Assembly (NCBI GenBank): GCA_030761205.1
Contig: JAULJL010000025.1
Location: 4,574,001 to 4,638,000 of the forward strand
Length of the DNA stretch: 64,000 bases
Direction of reading: 5' to 3'
Source of the DNA: Fremontodendron californicum
Taxonomy: Eukaryota; Streptophyta; Magnoliopsida; Malvales; Malvaceae
Position 1 is the first letter of the stretch. Each line of letters starts with the position of its first letter. This document shows, piece by piece, positions 1 through 11,654 of the stretch. Below the pieces are notes generated by a model. It was not told the origin of the DNA and did not search any database. It worked only from the letters and a program-made list of their open reading frames with translations. The position numbers and the translations under genes were made by a program.

Positions 1-345
1 ATAATTTTTAAAAATAAATTTATCAAATTAAAATAAAATATTGTTTTAATATAATTTTTGTTTATTAATTAAAAAAAAATATATACATGAAGGGAAATCG
101 CCACCCCCCATGGCGATTTCCCTTCATGGTTTTAGCAAAATTGGCTAAAATTACCAAGGAAATCGCCATGGGGGGTGGCGATTTCCCTTGGTATTTTTTT
201 GCAAATTTGCAAAAAAACACGCTGGGAAATCGCCATGGGGGATGGCGATTTCCCAGCTGAAAAAAAAAGTCCGTATTTTGGGAAATAATCAAAAAGTAAC
301 GGTAATTTCATAATTTTTTTTTTCGCTATATTGTAATAAAAAAGC
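1..345. mobile_element. Terminal fragment of a MULE of the same family as the 18.9-45.8 kb element
   Basis: Three palindromes built on GGGAAATCGCCATGG / GGTGGCGATTTCCC lie at about 90-250. The stretch that follows (ctgaaaa..., gtattttgg, gctatatt.., ataaaaaa) matches, with substitutions, the outer right end of the element that ends at 45842. The orientation is that of a right-hand terminal inverted repeat, so the rest of the element should lie left of the window. The end near 345 is placed by similarity only; no target duplication can be checked. The 75-residue reading frame over it is a by-product of the palindromes, not a gene. Confidence 0.65.
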
Positions 346-569
346 CTATATTGGGATATCCAAACAAATTAAAAAATTAAATTACATTAAAGTCAAAAGA
401 TTTTTACAAATTATAAATTAATTTAGAACCTTTAGCTTGCATTGCAATATATTATAATATTGCTCTAACGGTCCTGTTGGGACACATCATTCATTAATTC
501 TTGTTCTGATTTACTGTTTAATTTAGAATATAAAATCAAATTTCTAGAATATTCCTATAAATTGAAGTT
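346..569. other. AT-rich intergenic DNA
   Basis: I see no gene, structured repeat or RNA here. It separates the MULE end from the next inverted-repeat element. Confidence 0.5.
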
Positions 570-1004
570 ATTATTATTATTAGGATTATTATCTTGTATG
601 TAATTGAATTTTTTTAACTCTACAAGCAGTGTTTACACGTTTCTGTACTTTTTCATACTATTTATATTTTTACAAACTGACCGTTGGATTTAACAATATA
701 ATCGTACCCGTCGTGCACGTAAAGTTTCGAATCGATTCGATATCTCTATTATATCGATCGAGAATACTGTCGTTTTCAATATATATATAACGGTTGAAAG
801 TTTTTTACATCGAAATCAATAGTTAAACATTTTTAACTCGAAACTCGGCATGCATGATCTACGCGAATAGAACATGAAATAAGACGATCGGATTAAAAAA
901 AAATAAATCGTATGAAAAGGTACGGAAGCATGTAAACACCGCTTGTGAAGTTAAAAAAAATTCACTGACAGTGTATAAGATAATAATCCTTATTATTATA
1001 TGAA
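570..1004. mobile_element. Non-autonomous element with long terminal inverted repeats
   Basis: The left end (ttattattattaggattat..., then tttaactctacaagc, gtgtttacac, ttttcatac) is mirrored at the right end (gtatgaaaag, catgtaaacaccgc, gaagttaaaaaaaattc, aataatccttattatta). This gives imperfect inverted repeats of roughly 90 bp around a core of about 250 bp containing tgaccgttggattt and gatcggatta. The core recurs, more diverged, at 48170-48430. There is no coding capacity. Long inverted ends suggest a Mutator-like element, but no clean target duplication was found. Confidence 0.5.
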
Positions 1005-1232
1005 TTCGTTTAATTGATTTCTATAAGTATAAGTTAACGATTATTTAATTATTATTTTTAAAATATATATATTTAATATATTATTTTTATTGAATTTAAA
1101 AAATAATATATTAATTACAATTTTTTATAAATAATTTATTAATTAATATCACTAAACACTAATTAATATGGGCTTATTACATATTATTATCTTAAAGAAA
1201 ATAGATATCCTGTGCTCCGTTTCTTAACCCAC
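1005..1232. other. AT-rich intergenic DNA
   Basis: I see no supported feature in this stretch. Confidence 0.45.
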
Positions 1233-2265
1233 TAAGGGGAGTGCAATCGATCGGTTCGGTTTTAAAAAACTGAACACCAACTTAATCAACTTCGACAAAA
1301 TATTAATCGATAACTAACCCACATTTATTGTATAATCAAAATAACCGAACCGATTTAATTCGGTCGGTTTTATCGGTTTTCTCGATTATTTCGGTGAGAA
1401 GCCCAAAAGAGAAATCAAGCAGATTGATAGCATAACCTTAAAACTTTTCTTAAACTACATATTGATAGCGGGTGGCTGCAAAGAAAACTTTGTAGCTTGG
1501 GAAACGTGCGTGGATGAAGCCGAGAAGAACGAAGAAGATATTGCCATGAAATGCATGGAAGCAACGGCGGCTTTGAAGAAGTGCATGGAGGCTCACGCCG
1601 ATTACTATGAGCCGATACTAAAAGCCGAGAAGGCTGCCCATGAAGAAGCCATTAGAGAGTTAGAAAAAGAAAATGCCGCTAAAGATTCTGAGGAAAATTT
1701 GGAACCCAAGGAGGATTTGAAGAAAAATTGAGGTGGTTGCTTATAATTGTTGTTTTCAGTAGTAAATTGGGACGATTGAATCGAAAAGGAGGGGGTACAA
1801 AAAACTAATTTGATGAATTGATTACTGAGGAATTGGGTATTTTTAGGGTTTTTTTCTTAATCGGTCGAGTCGTCGAGAGAGAGGAAGGCAGAGAGTAAAG
1901 ATGAAATGAAAGAGTGAAATTGTGAAAGAGGAGCATTCGGGAACCCTAAAGGCCTAAACCGTTTAAGTTAATTGGTATTTGGGATGGGTTTTGGGTAACT
2001 AATGGATTTATTGAATTTTTTGACTTATTGGTATTTGAGTTTGGGTTTGAGTAAAATATTTATATATATATATATAATATTAAAATTTGGTTAATTTAAT
2101 CGATTCGATTATTAAAATTATTAACTGTTAATCAATTGATTTAACTTAAAAAATAAAAAAAAAAATAACTGAATTTAACCGAAATTGCATTAATCAATCC
2201 GATTTGATCAAATTGGGTTTGATCGATCGGTTATTTAGGTTGTAACCAAGATTTGCACACTCCTA
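1233..2265. mobile_element. Pack-type hAT-like element carrying a GCK-domain gene fragment
   Basis: The ends read taaggggagtgcaat at 1233 and, inverted, taggagtgtgcaaat at 2265. These are close to the TAGGGGTGTGCA-type ends of plant hAT elements and are followed inward by cgatcggttcggtt-like and cgaaccgattt-like subterminal sequence. The interior 1462-1731 is a piece of a host gene (separate entry). An equivalent structure lies at 59174-60116. The 8-bp flanks (taacccac and agccccgc) match only partly, so the target duplication is not convincing and the exact ends are provisional. Confidence 0.45.
1462..1731 (+). pseudogene. GCK-domain protein, 5'-truncated captured fragment
   Basis: The translation contains GGCKENFVAWETCVDEAEKN, then KCMEATAALKKCMEAHADYY and an acidic, lysine-rich tail. 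This is the Gly-Cys-Lys-rich GCK domain of a small plant protein family of unknown biochemical role. Conserved Cys residues of the domain are present, but the N-terminal Cys-rich start of the domain is absent. The open frame begins at a TTG, and no in-frame ATG with GCK-like sequence lies upstream. The frame is otherwise open for about 90 codons and ends at a normal stop. The element-like inverted ends around it point to a transduplicated gene fragment. Expression as a chimeric transcript is possible but cannot be seen. Confidence 0.7.
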
Positions 2266-3111
2266 AGCCCCGCTTAGTCTCTCTCCAATAAATTCTTGCC
2301 ACGTTTCCAATGAAGTTAACTAAGCAACGTTACAGTTTAACAAAGCCGCCATTATTAATTAAAACAAAAAGGCATTGCCATGCAGGCAGCAGCAAATAAA
2401 CAAACACAGGTCAAAGTTTTAAAAAAAACGCTGACCAAGAAATCACTGCCAAACAAAAAGCAAAAGATTACCTATATTTTACTTGTCTTAGTTTTATAAA
2501 TTTTATGTTCAACAAAATAAAAAAAAAATCGATTTGCTACATGTAAAATTTTACTTTTAAAATATTTTTTTATAAAAACAAATTCAAATTATAAAAAATG
2601 AAACCTTTTTTTATTACGGATGAATGTGTTCATAGATCGAATCGAATTTAGATATAGTATCAATATCATATTTACTTATTTAAGTCTAATACATTCCGAC
2701 AATTCAAATCTCAAATTATATCCATATCCGTCTAGATATCTGTTCATATTGTTTTGGTTAAATAAAAAATATGTTTTTTTATTTAATTTTTAATAATTTT
2801 ACCTTTTTAATTAAATTTTAAAAATATATAATTTTAACATATTTATATTATAATATTATTTTTATTTATTGTTATATAATTATAAATTATATAATATAAA
2901 ATATTATTAAAAAAATAAGACGAGTCGAGCCGAATTCAAGTTTGAATTTGGACCGAATTCAAGTTTTTTTTTTTTTTTCAAATCTAATATTTTCCCTCAA
3001 CCTTTCTCAAATATCAAATAGATCTTCAGCCTTCAACGATTAACTCGTCTCATGATAGATCTATTCATGGGTACAAAATGCAATTTAAGACAATGGACTC
3101 AGTTCTACTTA
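2266..3111. other. AT-rich intergenic DNA
   Basis: No gene seen. Fragments such as gacgagtcgagccgaattcaag (about 2918-2940) resemble degenerate MITE ends, but no paired end could be found. Confidence 0.45.
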
Positions 3112-3120
3112 TTTTCAAAA

Positions 3121-4290
3121 GGGATAATGTCTCCAATAGCTCCTGAAATTTATCAAATCTTCTATTGTAATTCTTCTACTTTAAAAATATCTATTTTGAT
3201 ACTTAATTTTTTCACTCTGTTTGCTATTGTAATACCTGTCAGTAACATCGTTAAATATTGATGACGTGATTTTGGTATCCAATAAAAAAATTGACATGTG
3301 GCACCATATAATGATGCCACGTGTATTACCAAAAAAAAAATTATTATTTTAATTTAAAAATAAAATTATATTTTTTTCTTTTACACGTGGCACCACACAG
3401 TGATGCCACGTGTAATAATAAAAAAAATTATTTTAATTTAAAAAATATTTTTTTCTTTTTTTTCTCTCTCCACCTTTTAATTTTAAGAAATATTTTTAAC
3501 AAAAATTAAAATATAAAATTAAATCTTTGAATTTTTGTACAAAAATTTTAAAAATTTTAATTTTTTTTAAAAATTTAAAATTATATTTTAAAAAACTAAT
3601 ATCTATTTTTTTTAAAAAAAAATTATATTAAAACTTTAAAAAATTTAAAATTATATTTTTAAAAATTAGATATGTTTTTTTATTAAAATTATTTTAATAT
3701 TTAATATATTTTTAAAAATTAAAAAATTAAAACAATAAAATTATTTTATTTTTTGATTTTTGTAATTTTTTAAAATATTTTTTTAAAAAATTTCAAATAT
3801 TATAAATTTTTTCACAAGTAATTTTAAAATATTTTATATTTTAAAAATAATTTTAGTTAAATATTTTATTTTTTAAAATAATTTTTAAAATTTAAAAAAT
3901 TTTTTATTTTTTTTTTAAATTTTAAATAATTTTATTAAAAAATATATTTTTAATTTTTAAAAATGTAATTTTTAATTTTTTTATAATTTTTTTAAAAATA
4001 CATATTAATTTTTAAAAATATAATTTTAAATTTTTTTTATATTTTTAATAAAAAAAATTTAAATTTTTTTACAAAAATTCAAATATTAATTTCTAAAATA
4101 TCAGGTGCGGCCACATGTCATCACCTGATTGGTCAATGCCACATCATCATTTATATTTTAAGGGTGTTAGATCAAGGTACTATATTGATACACGATTTGA
4201 TAATTTAAGTACAACATTGAAAATTTTTAAAGTAAAAGGATAACAATAAAAAATTTGATCAATTTCAGAGGCTATTGAGATCATTAACCC
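3121..4290. mobile_element. Non-autonomous MULE with about 115-bp TIRs and a 9-bp target duplication
   Basis: The left end begins gggataatgtctccaatagc and continues through cctgaaatttatcaaat, attgta and ctactttaaaaat. The right end is its inverted copy (ctttaaagtaaaag..., atttgatcaatttcagagg, ctattgagatcattaaccc). Both sides are flanked by the perfect 9-mer ttttcaaaa (3112-3120 and 4291-4299), as expected for Mutator-like transposition. The interior is very AT-rich and contains repeated ccacgtgt / gatgccacgtgtaat motifs (3290-3415). There is no credible coding region; short reading frames at 3052-3261 and 3321-3509 cross the boundary or are low complexity. Confidence 0.75.
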
Positions 4291-4299
4291 TTTTCAAAA

Positions 4300-7099
4300 A
4301 GAAATATTGAAAAGATAAAAGGGTCTAGGATTGTAATAATTTGGTTTCGTTTGTCTTCTATAACCTGCATATATATTATAAATGAACTATTGTGAAATTT
4401 TTTAATTTCATAAATGAAATTAAAAAATTATCACATATCCTTAAATTATATAAAAATAAATAAATAATATACTATAAAATAATAAGAAGCAAAACAGTCA
4501 AAGTGGGGATGGAGAAACAAAATTGAAGTAAAGCACGTGATTTGGGAATATTTTTGTTTCATATTTTCTCAGTGAGAGAAAAATTTTCCAAAATTGAATT
4601 GTTCTACACAATATGTGCATGATTAACTAAGCAATATTGTTTAATTGTGTGAATTTGAAGGATTTTGATTGAAGTGGAAATTGTTGGAAATCATGACTCA
4701 CAATCTTTTGGTAAGACAATGATTTAGAAATATGAAAAATATATATATATATATCAAATATCAAATAAAATCTAAATTAAATTAAATTGATTTTAGTTAA
4801 ACAGGTTTGAGATTTTGTAGTATTATATTTGTGTTAATGAACAAAGCAATAGTATGTTTAGATGAAATGCTAATTAATTTCTAAGGCCTTGATAATGTTA
4901 ACTCTGGAAAATTTTATTTTATATATAAAATATTTTTTTTGGATTAACTCCAACTAAAATTAAAAAATTCTAAAAAGAAGCTAAATAAGTAAAATTTTCA
5001 TCCATTTTTATTATGATGATAAAAATGATAATATTATTATGATAAGAAATTAATAATGGTAATGTTATATATCTCTAGCGAAAATATACCGAGCTTTTAG
5101 ATGGAGCGGCGGAAATGAAAGATCAAAGAAGAGAAGAAACAAAGATGGAAGAGTAAATGAACTCCGTAACTGATATTCCTTCTTTGGTGAAAAATTTAAC
5201 AGACACTAATGTTAAAAAAATCATATTGGAGATCGACTCAGTCAGACTTTCGATTTTTGATTTAATCGATTGAATCGATCGATTTGATCAAAATGTTTTT
5301 AAATATATTAGTAATTGTATCACATGTATTGCACATGATATTACATATTTATTATCTTGTATTTTTTTAATAATAAAAAGATCATGAAAATAGTTATCAC
5401 ATTACATATCCTAATTATTCTTTTTTTTTTGTTGAAAAGATGGAAGCAATGTTAACTCTTTGTAAGCCAAACATCTAGCAATCACATAAACAAACCTTTA
5501 CTATAATAAAAACATGACCATAAAATATATTTTGTAACAAGCTATTTGACATGTTTTTTGAATAATAAAATGTCTATTTATCTGGGAAGAAAAAGAAAGC
5601 TAATTAATAAGGACAATATTTTTATGAATTGATTAAATTTTGTGAAAATGAAAAATTCTCTAAGACGTTATATGATCAAGTTATTTTACCTCTATAGTCT
5701 AATACGAATTTAATTCAATATATTCATTTCAATACCTTAAGCCCATTGACAAATAGTACTACTAATATGTTACTATTAAATAGCTTTTCAAAATAAAATC
5801 ACTAAACTGATAATATTAATCAATCAACCAATAAAAAATGATGCAAAGCAAACCAAACCCTTAATATAAAATATACGATAAAAAATAAAAAACAATAAAG
5901 TAAGAAAAAATATAATTATTAAAATATATAGAGAAATTGACAAAACTCTTTATCTTTGAACAAATTGTAATATTTCCGAATGATAGCCCAACTGTTTAGA
6001 AAAATTTAACTTATTTTCAAAGTATAATTTTTTTTTTTAATTTAAAACCTAACATCACTTTTGTAGGATAAAAGTAAAAACTATATTAAGTCTTATTAAG
6101 TTTAAAAATTCTAATTTTTCAAAAAAATAATGAAATCTTTGGTAGAAATAAATTAAAACTATAGTAGGGTTATAAGTTGATTATGATAAATAATAAATAC
6201 TTTGAAAATAATCCACCATTCATTAATTGAGACTAATTTAAGAAAATTATAAGATTGGTAAAATAAAATAAAAAATAATTAATAGTATAAAATGAAAAAA
6301 TTCATAAATTTTAAATGAATAAAATAAAATATTATTTTATTATATATAGATATATTTACCAATCAATTTGTTATACCAACAAAATGATTTTCTCAAATTT
6401 CTTGAAAGGTGCAAGTTCATTAACAGTGCAAATGTTCAATAATTTTTTATTGCAAGGTGTGATCACATTAATAATTGAAATATGTTAAATAAGAAATTAC
6501 TACATCTATTTATATAAAAAATAAATTTTATCATAATAAAAAAATACTAATCAAAGATAATATTATGACAATATAAGTTAAAAAATATTATAAAACATTT
6601 TTTAAAAAAAAGAAAAAATCACAAAATCATTTGAGTAATTTGACCACGACTATGATTTAAGTTGATGGGAATTATTATCGTGCCAACCAAAAAAAAAAAA
6701 ACCATGAACATTTATCCATTCTCAAAAAATTAGAGTTCCCAAAATTTTTTCACACCTTTGAATATGTTAAAATCAAAAATTGACATAAATATACAATAAC
6801 ATGAGATTTAGTTAATTAATAAACCTTAATTTTTCAATTAGTATTTGATAAAAATTAACTACTTAATAGTTCTACACATAATTTAATTGTTAAAAGCATT
6901 ATCTAAAATGTTATAATAATTATTATTATTTTTTAAATTATAATAGTTCTACACATAATCTAATTGTTAAAAGCATTATCTAAAATGTTCTAATAATTAT
7001 TATTATTATTTTTTTAAAATTCTCTTCATGATATTAAAAATTTCAATTACAAATTTTATTAATATTTATAATACAAAATCGTAAATAAGAATCAAATAA
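4300..7099. other. AT-rich intergenic DNA with a small local duplication
   Basis: No gene, RNA or bounded element recognised over 2.8 kb. A 70-odd-bp unit (atagttctacacataat, taattgttaaaagcattatc) is tandemly duplicated at about 6868-7015. (AT)n and poly-A tracts are frequent. Confidence 0.45.
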
Positions 7100-9024
7100 A
7101 TCTTATTATTATTTGTAATATAATATAAAATATTTATATTATAAAAACTTATATATTTATAAAAAAAAATTATATATTGAACATAAAGTTATATATTATA
7201 TAAACAATCAAAATTTGCATTAATATTTAAAATTAGATTAATATTTTTACTTTTTTTTTTAGTTTTTAAGGTTAACAATGAAAATTTTAACTTTGAAAAT
7301 ATAATGTAAATTTTATTTATTATCAAATAAATTAATTTATAAAGTCTTTCAATAGAATTAGAATTTTTTTATAAATTGAATAAGTTTTATTAATATGGAA
7401 AAATATTTAAAATGTTAAATTAGTAATATAGTATTTTCATCAGTTCAAAAGATTTTTCACATTCATACTTTTATATGTACTAGTATTTGTTATTACATGC
7501 AATCACATATGAATATTCATTGCTTTATTTTTTTAATTTATAATTATATATTTTAAAAATAAATAAAAATAACAAAATGCATATTAACTAAAATTTACAT
7601 GTAAAATTTATTCGATGTACAAATTATATCAAATTATTATATTATTTTTAATATTTATGCAAAATTAATTATGAAGATTTAAAAAAAATTAATGTAAATT
7701 TGAACTTTTTCTTTATATCAAATAAATTAATTAATTTTTTAAGATTAATGAAAAAATAAAACTTTTAAGATAAAAATATTCTACATAAATTTTTAATTTT
7801 ATTTATTTATTATCAAATTAATCTATTTAACGAAAGTGTTTTAATAAAATTAAATTTCTTACTAATAAATTAGATAAATTTTATTAATAATAAAAAATAT
7901 TTATAATGACAATTTAGAAATATTGTAAACAACAATAACTATTTTCATCATTGCAAACGATTCTCCACATTCGCGCTTTTGTATCTACTAGTATTTGTTA
8001 TCACATGCATTCGCATGTGAATGCTCGTTGATTTATTTATTTTGAAATTTGAATATATAATTGTAAATTTTATAAATAAATAAAAAATAATAAAATGCAT
8101 ATTAACTAAAATTTGCATGTAAAATTTGTTTCATGTAAAAATTATATCAAATTATTATATTATTTTTAATATTAATGCAAAATTAATTATGAAGGTAAAA
8201 AATTTAATGTATATTTTAACTTTTTATTTATATCAAATAAATTAATTCACTTTTTAAGATTAGTGAAAAATTAAAACTTTTAAGATAAAACAATTCTACA
8301 TAAATTTTTAATTTTTTAATTTATTTTCAAATTAATCTATTTAACAAAAGTGTTTTAATGAAATTAACCTTCTTACTTATAATTAGATAAATCTTATTAA
8401 TAATAAAAAATATTTATAATGGCAATTTATAAATATAATGAACAATGAAGACTATTTTCGTCAGTTCAAAAGATTCTTCACCTTCATGCTTTTATATATA
8501 CTAGTATTTGCTATCACATGCGTTTGCATGTGAATATTCGTTGTTTTATCTATTTTTGAATATATAATTGCATATTTTAAAAATAAATAAAATTAATAAA
8601 ATGTATATTAACTAAAATTTGGTAAAATTTATTTCATATGCAAATTATATTAAATTGTTATAAAGTTTATTATTTTTAATATCAATGCAAAATTAATTAT
8701 GAATATAAAAAATTTAATGTAAAATTTAAATTTTTTTATTCATACTAAATAAATTGATTTATTTTTCAAGGTTAGTAAAAAATTTAAACTTTTAAGATAA
8801 AACAGTTTCATATAAACTTTATTTTTTATTTATTATCAAATTAATCCATTTAACGAAAGTATTTTAATAAAAATAAATTTCTTCCTTATAAATTAGATAA
8901 ATTTTATTAATAATAAAAAATATTTAAAATGATAAATTAATAATATAATGAATAATAATAGAGATTTTCGTCAGTTCAAAAGATTTTTCACATTCATGCT
9001 TTTATATATAGTATAGATTATAGA
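7100..9024 (-). mobile_element. Tandem array of about 510-bp non-autonomous Helitron-like units
   Basis: Read on the minus strand, the array starts at 9024 with TCTATAATCTATACTATATA followed by taaaagcatgaatgtgaa, preceded by A. Each unit ends with a hairpin (such as acatgcgaatgcatgt) about 11 nt before CTAG followed by T. CTAG occurs at 8501, 7988 and 7480, spaced 513 and 508 bp, and the next unit starts directly after each with tatataaaag. These are the terminal rules of Helitrons: 5' TC, 3' hairpin plus CTRR, A/T target. Three units are complete or nearly so. A fourth, left of 7480, lacks a recognisable 3' hairpin and is taken as truncated, so its left boundary is approximate. No Rep/helicase gene is present. 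Confidence 0.65.
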
Positions 9025-9029
9025 TAAAA

Positions 9030-9260
9030 AATTAATTTTAATATTAAATAAGTAATAAATATAGTAAATAATAAATAAGAATATATATATATATATATAT
9101 GATTTAATGGTATGATCATTAATATAAAATCAAGAGGTTAAGTTCAAATCTCATCACTTATAAAAAAAATTTAAAAATAAAAGAAACAATTTTATCCGGT
9201 TCCAATTAAACCGATTTTTTATCGGTTCAAATAAAATTTGATTTTATATATAATATCGAA
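9030..9260 (+). repeat. Dispersed tRNA-like repeat, also present at 52545-52700
   Basis: The segment with tattaaataagtaataaatatagtaaataat, gatttaatggtatgatca, ataaaatcaagagg and gttcaaatctcatca matches 52545-52700 in order. The GGTTAAGTTCAAATCTC part resembles a Pol III B box and taatggtatgatc a weak A box, so an old tRNA-derived SINE is possible. Copies are too diverged to set ends or duplications. Confidence 0.3.
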
Positions 9261-9289
9261 CCGAATAAATCAATAATTATCGATTCAAT

Positions 9290-9578
9290 TAGACCTGCTC
9301 ATGGGCCGGGCCGGGCAGCGGCTCGGTTTTTTTTCAAATTCTTCTTGGCCCTGGGCCGGGTTTGCCCGGAAGGCCCGAATTTACTGTTCATCATATTAAA
9401 AAAAATTTAATTTTTTTAAATATTTTTATAATTAAAATTAAATAAAAAAATATTATTATAATAAAAAAATACTATTCCAAATCGGGCCAAACCGGATTAA
9501 AAATATTCTATCCAAATTCGATCCAAAACCGATCGAATCTATCAAGTCGAGTGGACTGCCGAACTATGAGCATGTCTA
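9290..9578. mobile_element. hAT-type MITE, family copy 1
   Basis: The ends are TAGACCTGCTCATGGGCC (left) and, inverted, TAGACATGCTCATAGTTC (right), with GC-rich subterminal gggccgggccggg and an AT-rich centre. The flanking 8-mers gattcaat (9282-9289) and gattcaac (9579-9586) agree at 7 of 8 positions. It is 289 bp and non-coding. It shares ends and layout with 50606-50889, 54793-55028 and 56319-56589. Confidence 0.75.
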
Positions 9579-9586
9579 GATTCAAC

Positions 9587-11654
9587 CAATCAGACTGACG
9601 ATTCAATCTGATTTTTTATCCACCGACAGACACCAGGATATATATCCAAAAACCAAATTGTTTGACTAGAATTTCTTTTTCTCTTTTTTTATTTTAAGCT
9701 TCTTTCTTGCCTTTTGTTTTAAGAGTTGGGAGACGTAATGCTTTTCCCTTTTTGTGGTAAGAAATTAAACTAGTTTACTTCTTAAACGGTAATTGGGTAA
9801 ACAATGTCTCGTGCTCTTCAGCGTAATACTCTAAGGTAGTGAATGTAGCCAAATAAATAGTGACAAGGATAGATATAGAAGATTGAAGAGAAGGCTATTT
9901 GACCTTATATGATCTTTTTAATCTTCTTTTAATTATATTTTTGGAGACACCGATAAGAAAAAAAAATTATCTCCTTTATCGTTAGTAAAATATTTAGATT
10001 CTATATATAAAATTAACATAATGACATATATCCTTTTAAGTATATTTAAAAAAAATAAAATAAATAAATTTAAAAATAAATAAACATTATGTCTGTTTTT
10101 TAATTTGTTTATGGAGTTAAAAAAATTTATAGTTAATGTATCAAAAACAAACTCCTGAATAAAATTTACGATATCATTTTAAATATCATAAAATTACATT
10201 GTAAATTGAGCGAGAAAAATATTATGAGATGAAAGAGGAATATATTTCACAGTATAACATTGTACCACATGTATAAATATAATGATTATATTTGTAAATT
10301 AAAGTCACAGTAAATTTCACTCTTATTCTTTGTCTCCAATCTCCATTGTCCGCTAAATCAAATTTCTGACTTGTAATTTCTGAGCACAAAGAAGCAAAAT
10401 TATGAAGGAACATATCAATTAGACTTGTTTAAGGTAGAGTTTGAGACATGATATTTTAGATTTGAGTCTAATTCGATCTTGATTATTATTTAATTAATTG
10501 AAAAATTATTTAAATTTAATTATATAAACATGATTTTCTAATATTTTAAATAATAACAAGTTTTTCAAATTTGATGGATTAATTTTTGACAAACAAATTT
10601 TTTACCATTTAAACTTCATCCGATTTGACTCAATTTATGAATAAGGTAAAGTTGATTTACTTATTAAAGTGAACCTAAAATTAAACTATTGACCTTATGC
10701 AATTTAATGGTAATTAATCTCCTTTGAATCAAACTGTAATTTTAGACTCGAGTTTTGGGGAATTACAGTATATCTCAAAAAGAGTTATTTTGGTTACAAA
10801 AAAGGTCTAATAATGGATTAAAGTTTGAGAAAGAATTAGCCAAGTCAACATTTTTTTTTCTTCAAGCAAAAATCATTCAAAACCCATATAGCTCCACTAT
10901 AAGCAATGTTATTTGTATTTTTATTTTTTATTTTTAAGTATTCGTATTTGATACATGTGTTCGACACATATTCAGACATGGATATTGAAGTATGATCTTC
11001 TAAATATATATAAACAAAACTTTAAAAAAAATTGAATATACTCACATCAAATATATACTCATATTCAACACTCATCTTAAATCCGAGTAACATAAACTAT
11101 AAGTAATCAAAACATTGGCCGGATTGTTTGCCAAGTGGTATGATTTATAATACCAGATTACCAGTACCACACAAATCATTCATTCTATGTGCTAGCTAAT
11201 CTACAATTCTTCAAAATTTATAGTCAACTTGCAAAAAAGAAACCTTAAACAAAAAATAGTTGCACTTAGGTTATCCATCGCCACCCACTTTTCATCCTAC
11301 CCCAAAATTTCAAACCCCCCCCCCCCCCCAATCTCAGAAAATACTGTATACTCTATTTGTAGAAACTCTCCTTTGACACTCAAACAAATAGGCCTTCGCC
11401 AAAAATTCCTTAAGTGAGGGAAAGTTCCGAGACAGCCCTGAAATTTTGTTAAAATTCCCAATTTTAAGAAATTGGTTACAAGTCACTGAAAGGGCAAGCA
11501 GCTATACACGAAAAATTCAGCTCACCAAATCAAACCAATTGGGCCAAAACATGCACGCCAAGAAACGCATGTCCTTTCCCTTATAAACTAACAATTCCCA
11601 TGCAATATTAGCCAATAGTTTATAGTCCTTTCATTTTCCTGTCATCCCAAAACC
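9587..11654. other. Upstream region of CYP86B1
   Basis: There is no gene here. The proximal 500 bp is less AT-rich and contains a run of about 17 C at 11315-11331 and a TATA-like ttataaa at 11581-11587, roughly 70 bp before the ATG at 11655. Short reading frames in the region have no recognisable domains. The TATA assignment rests on position and sequence only. Confidence 0.4.
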
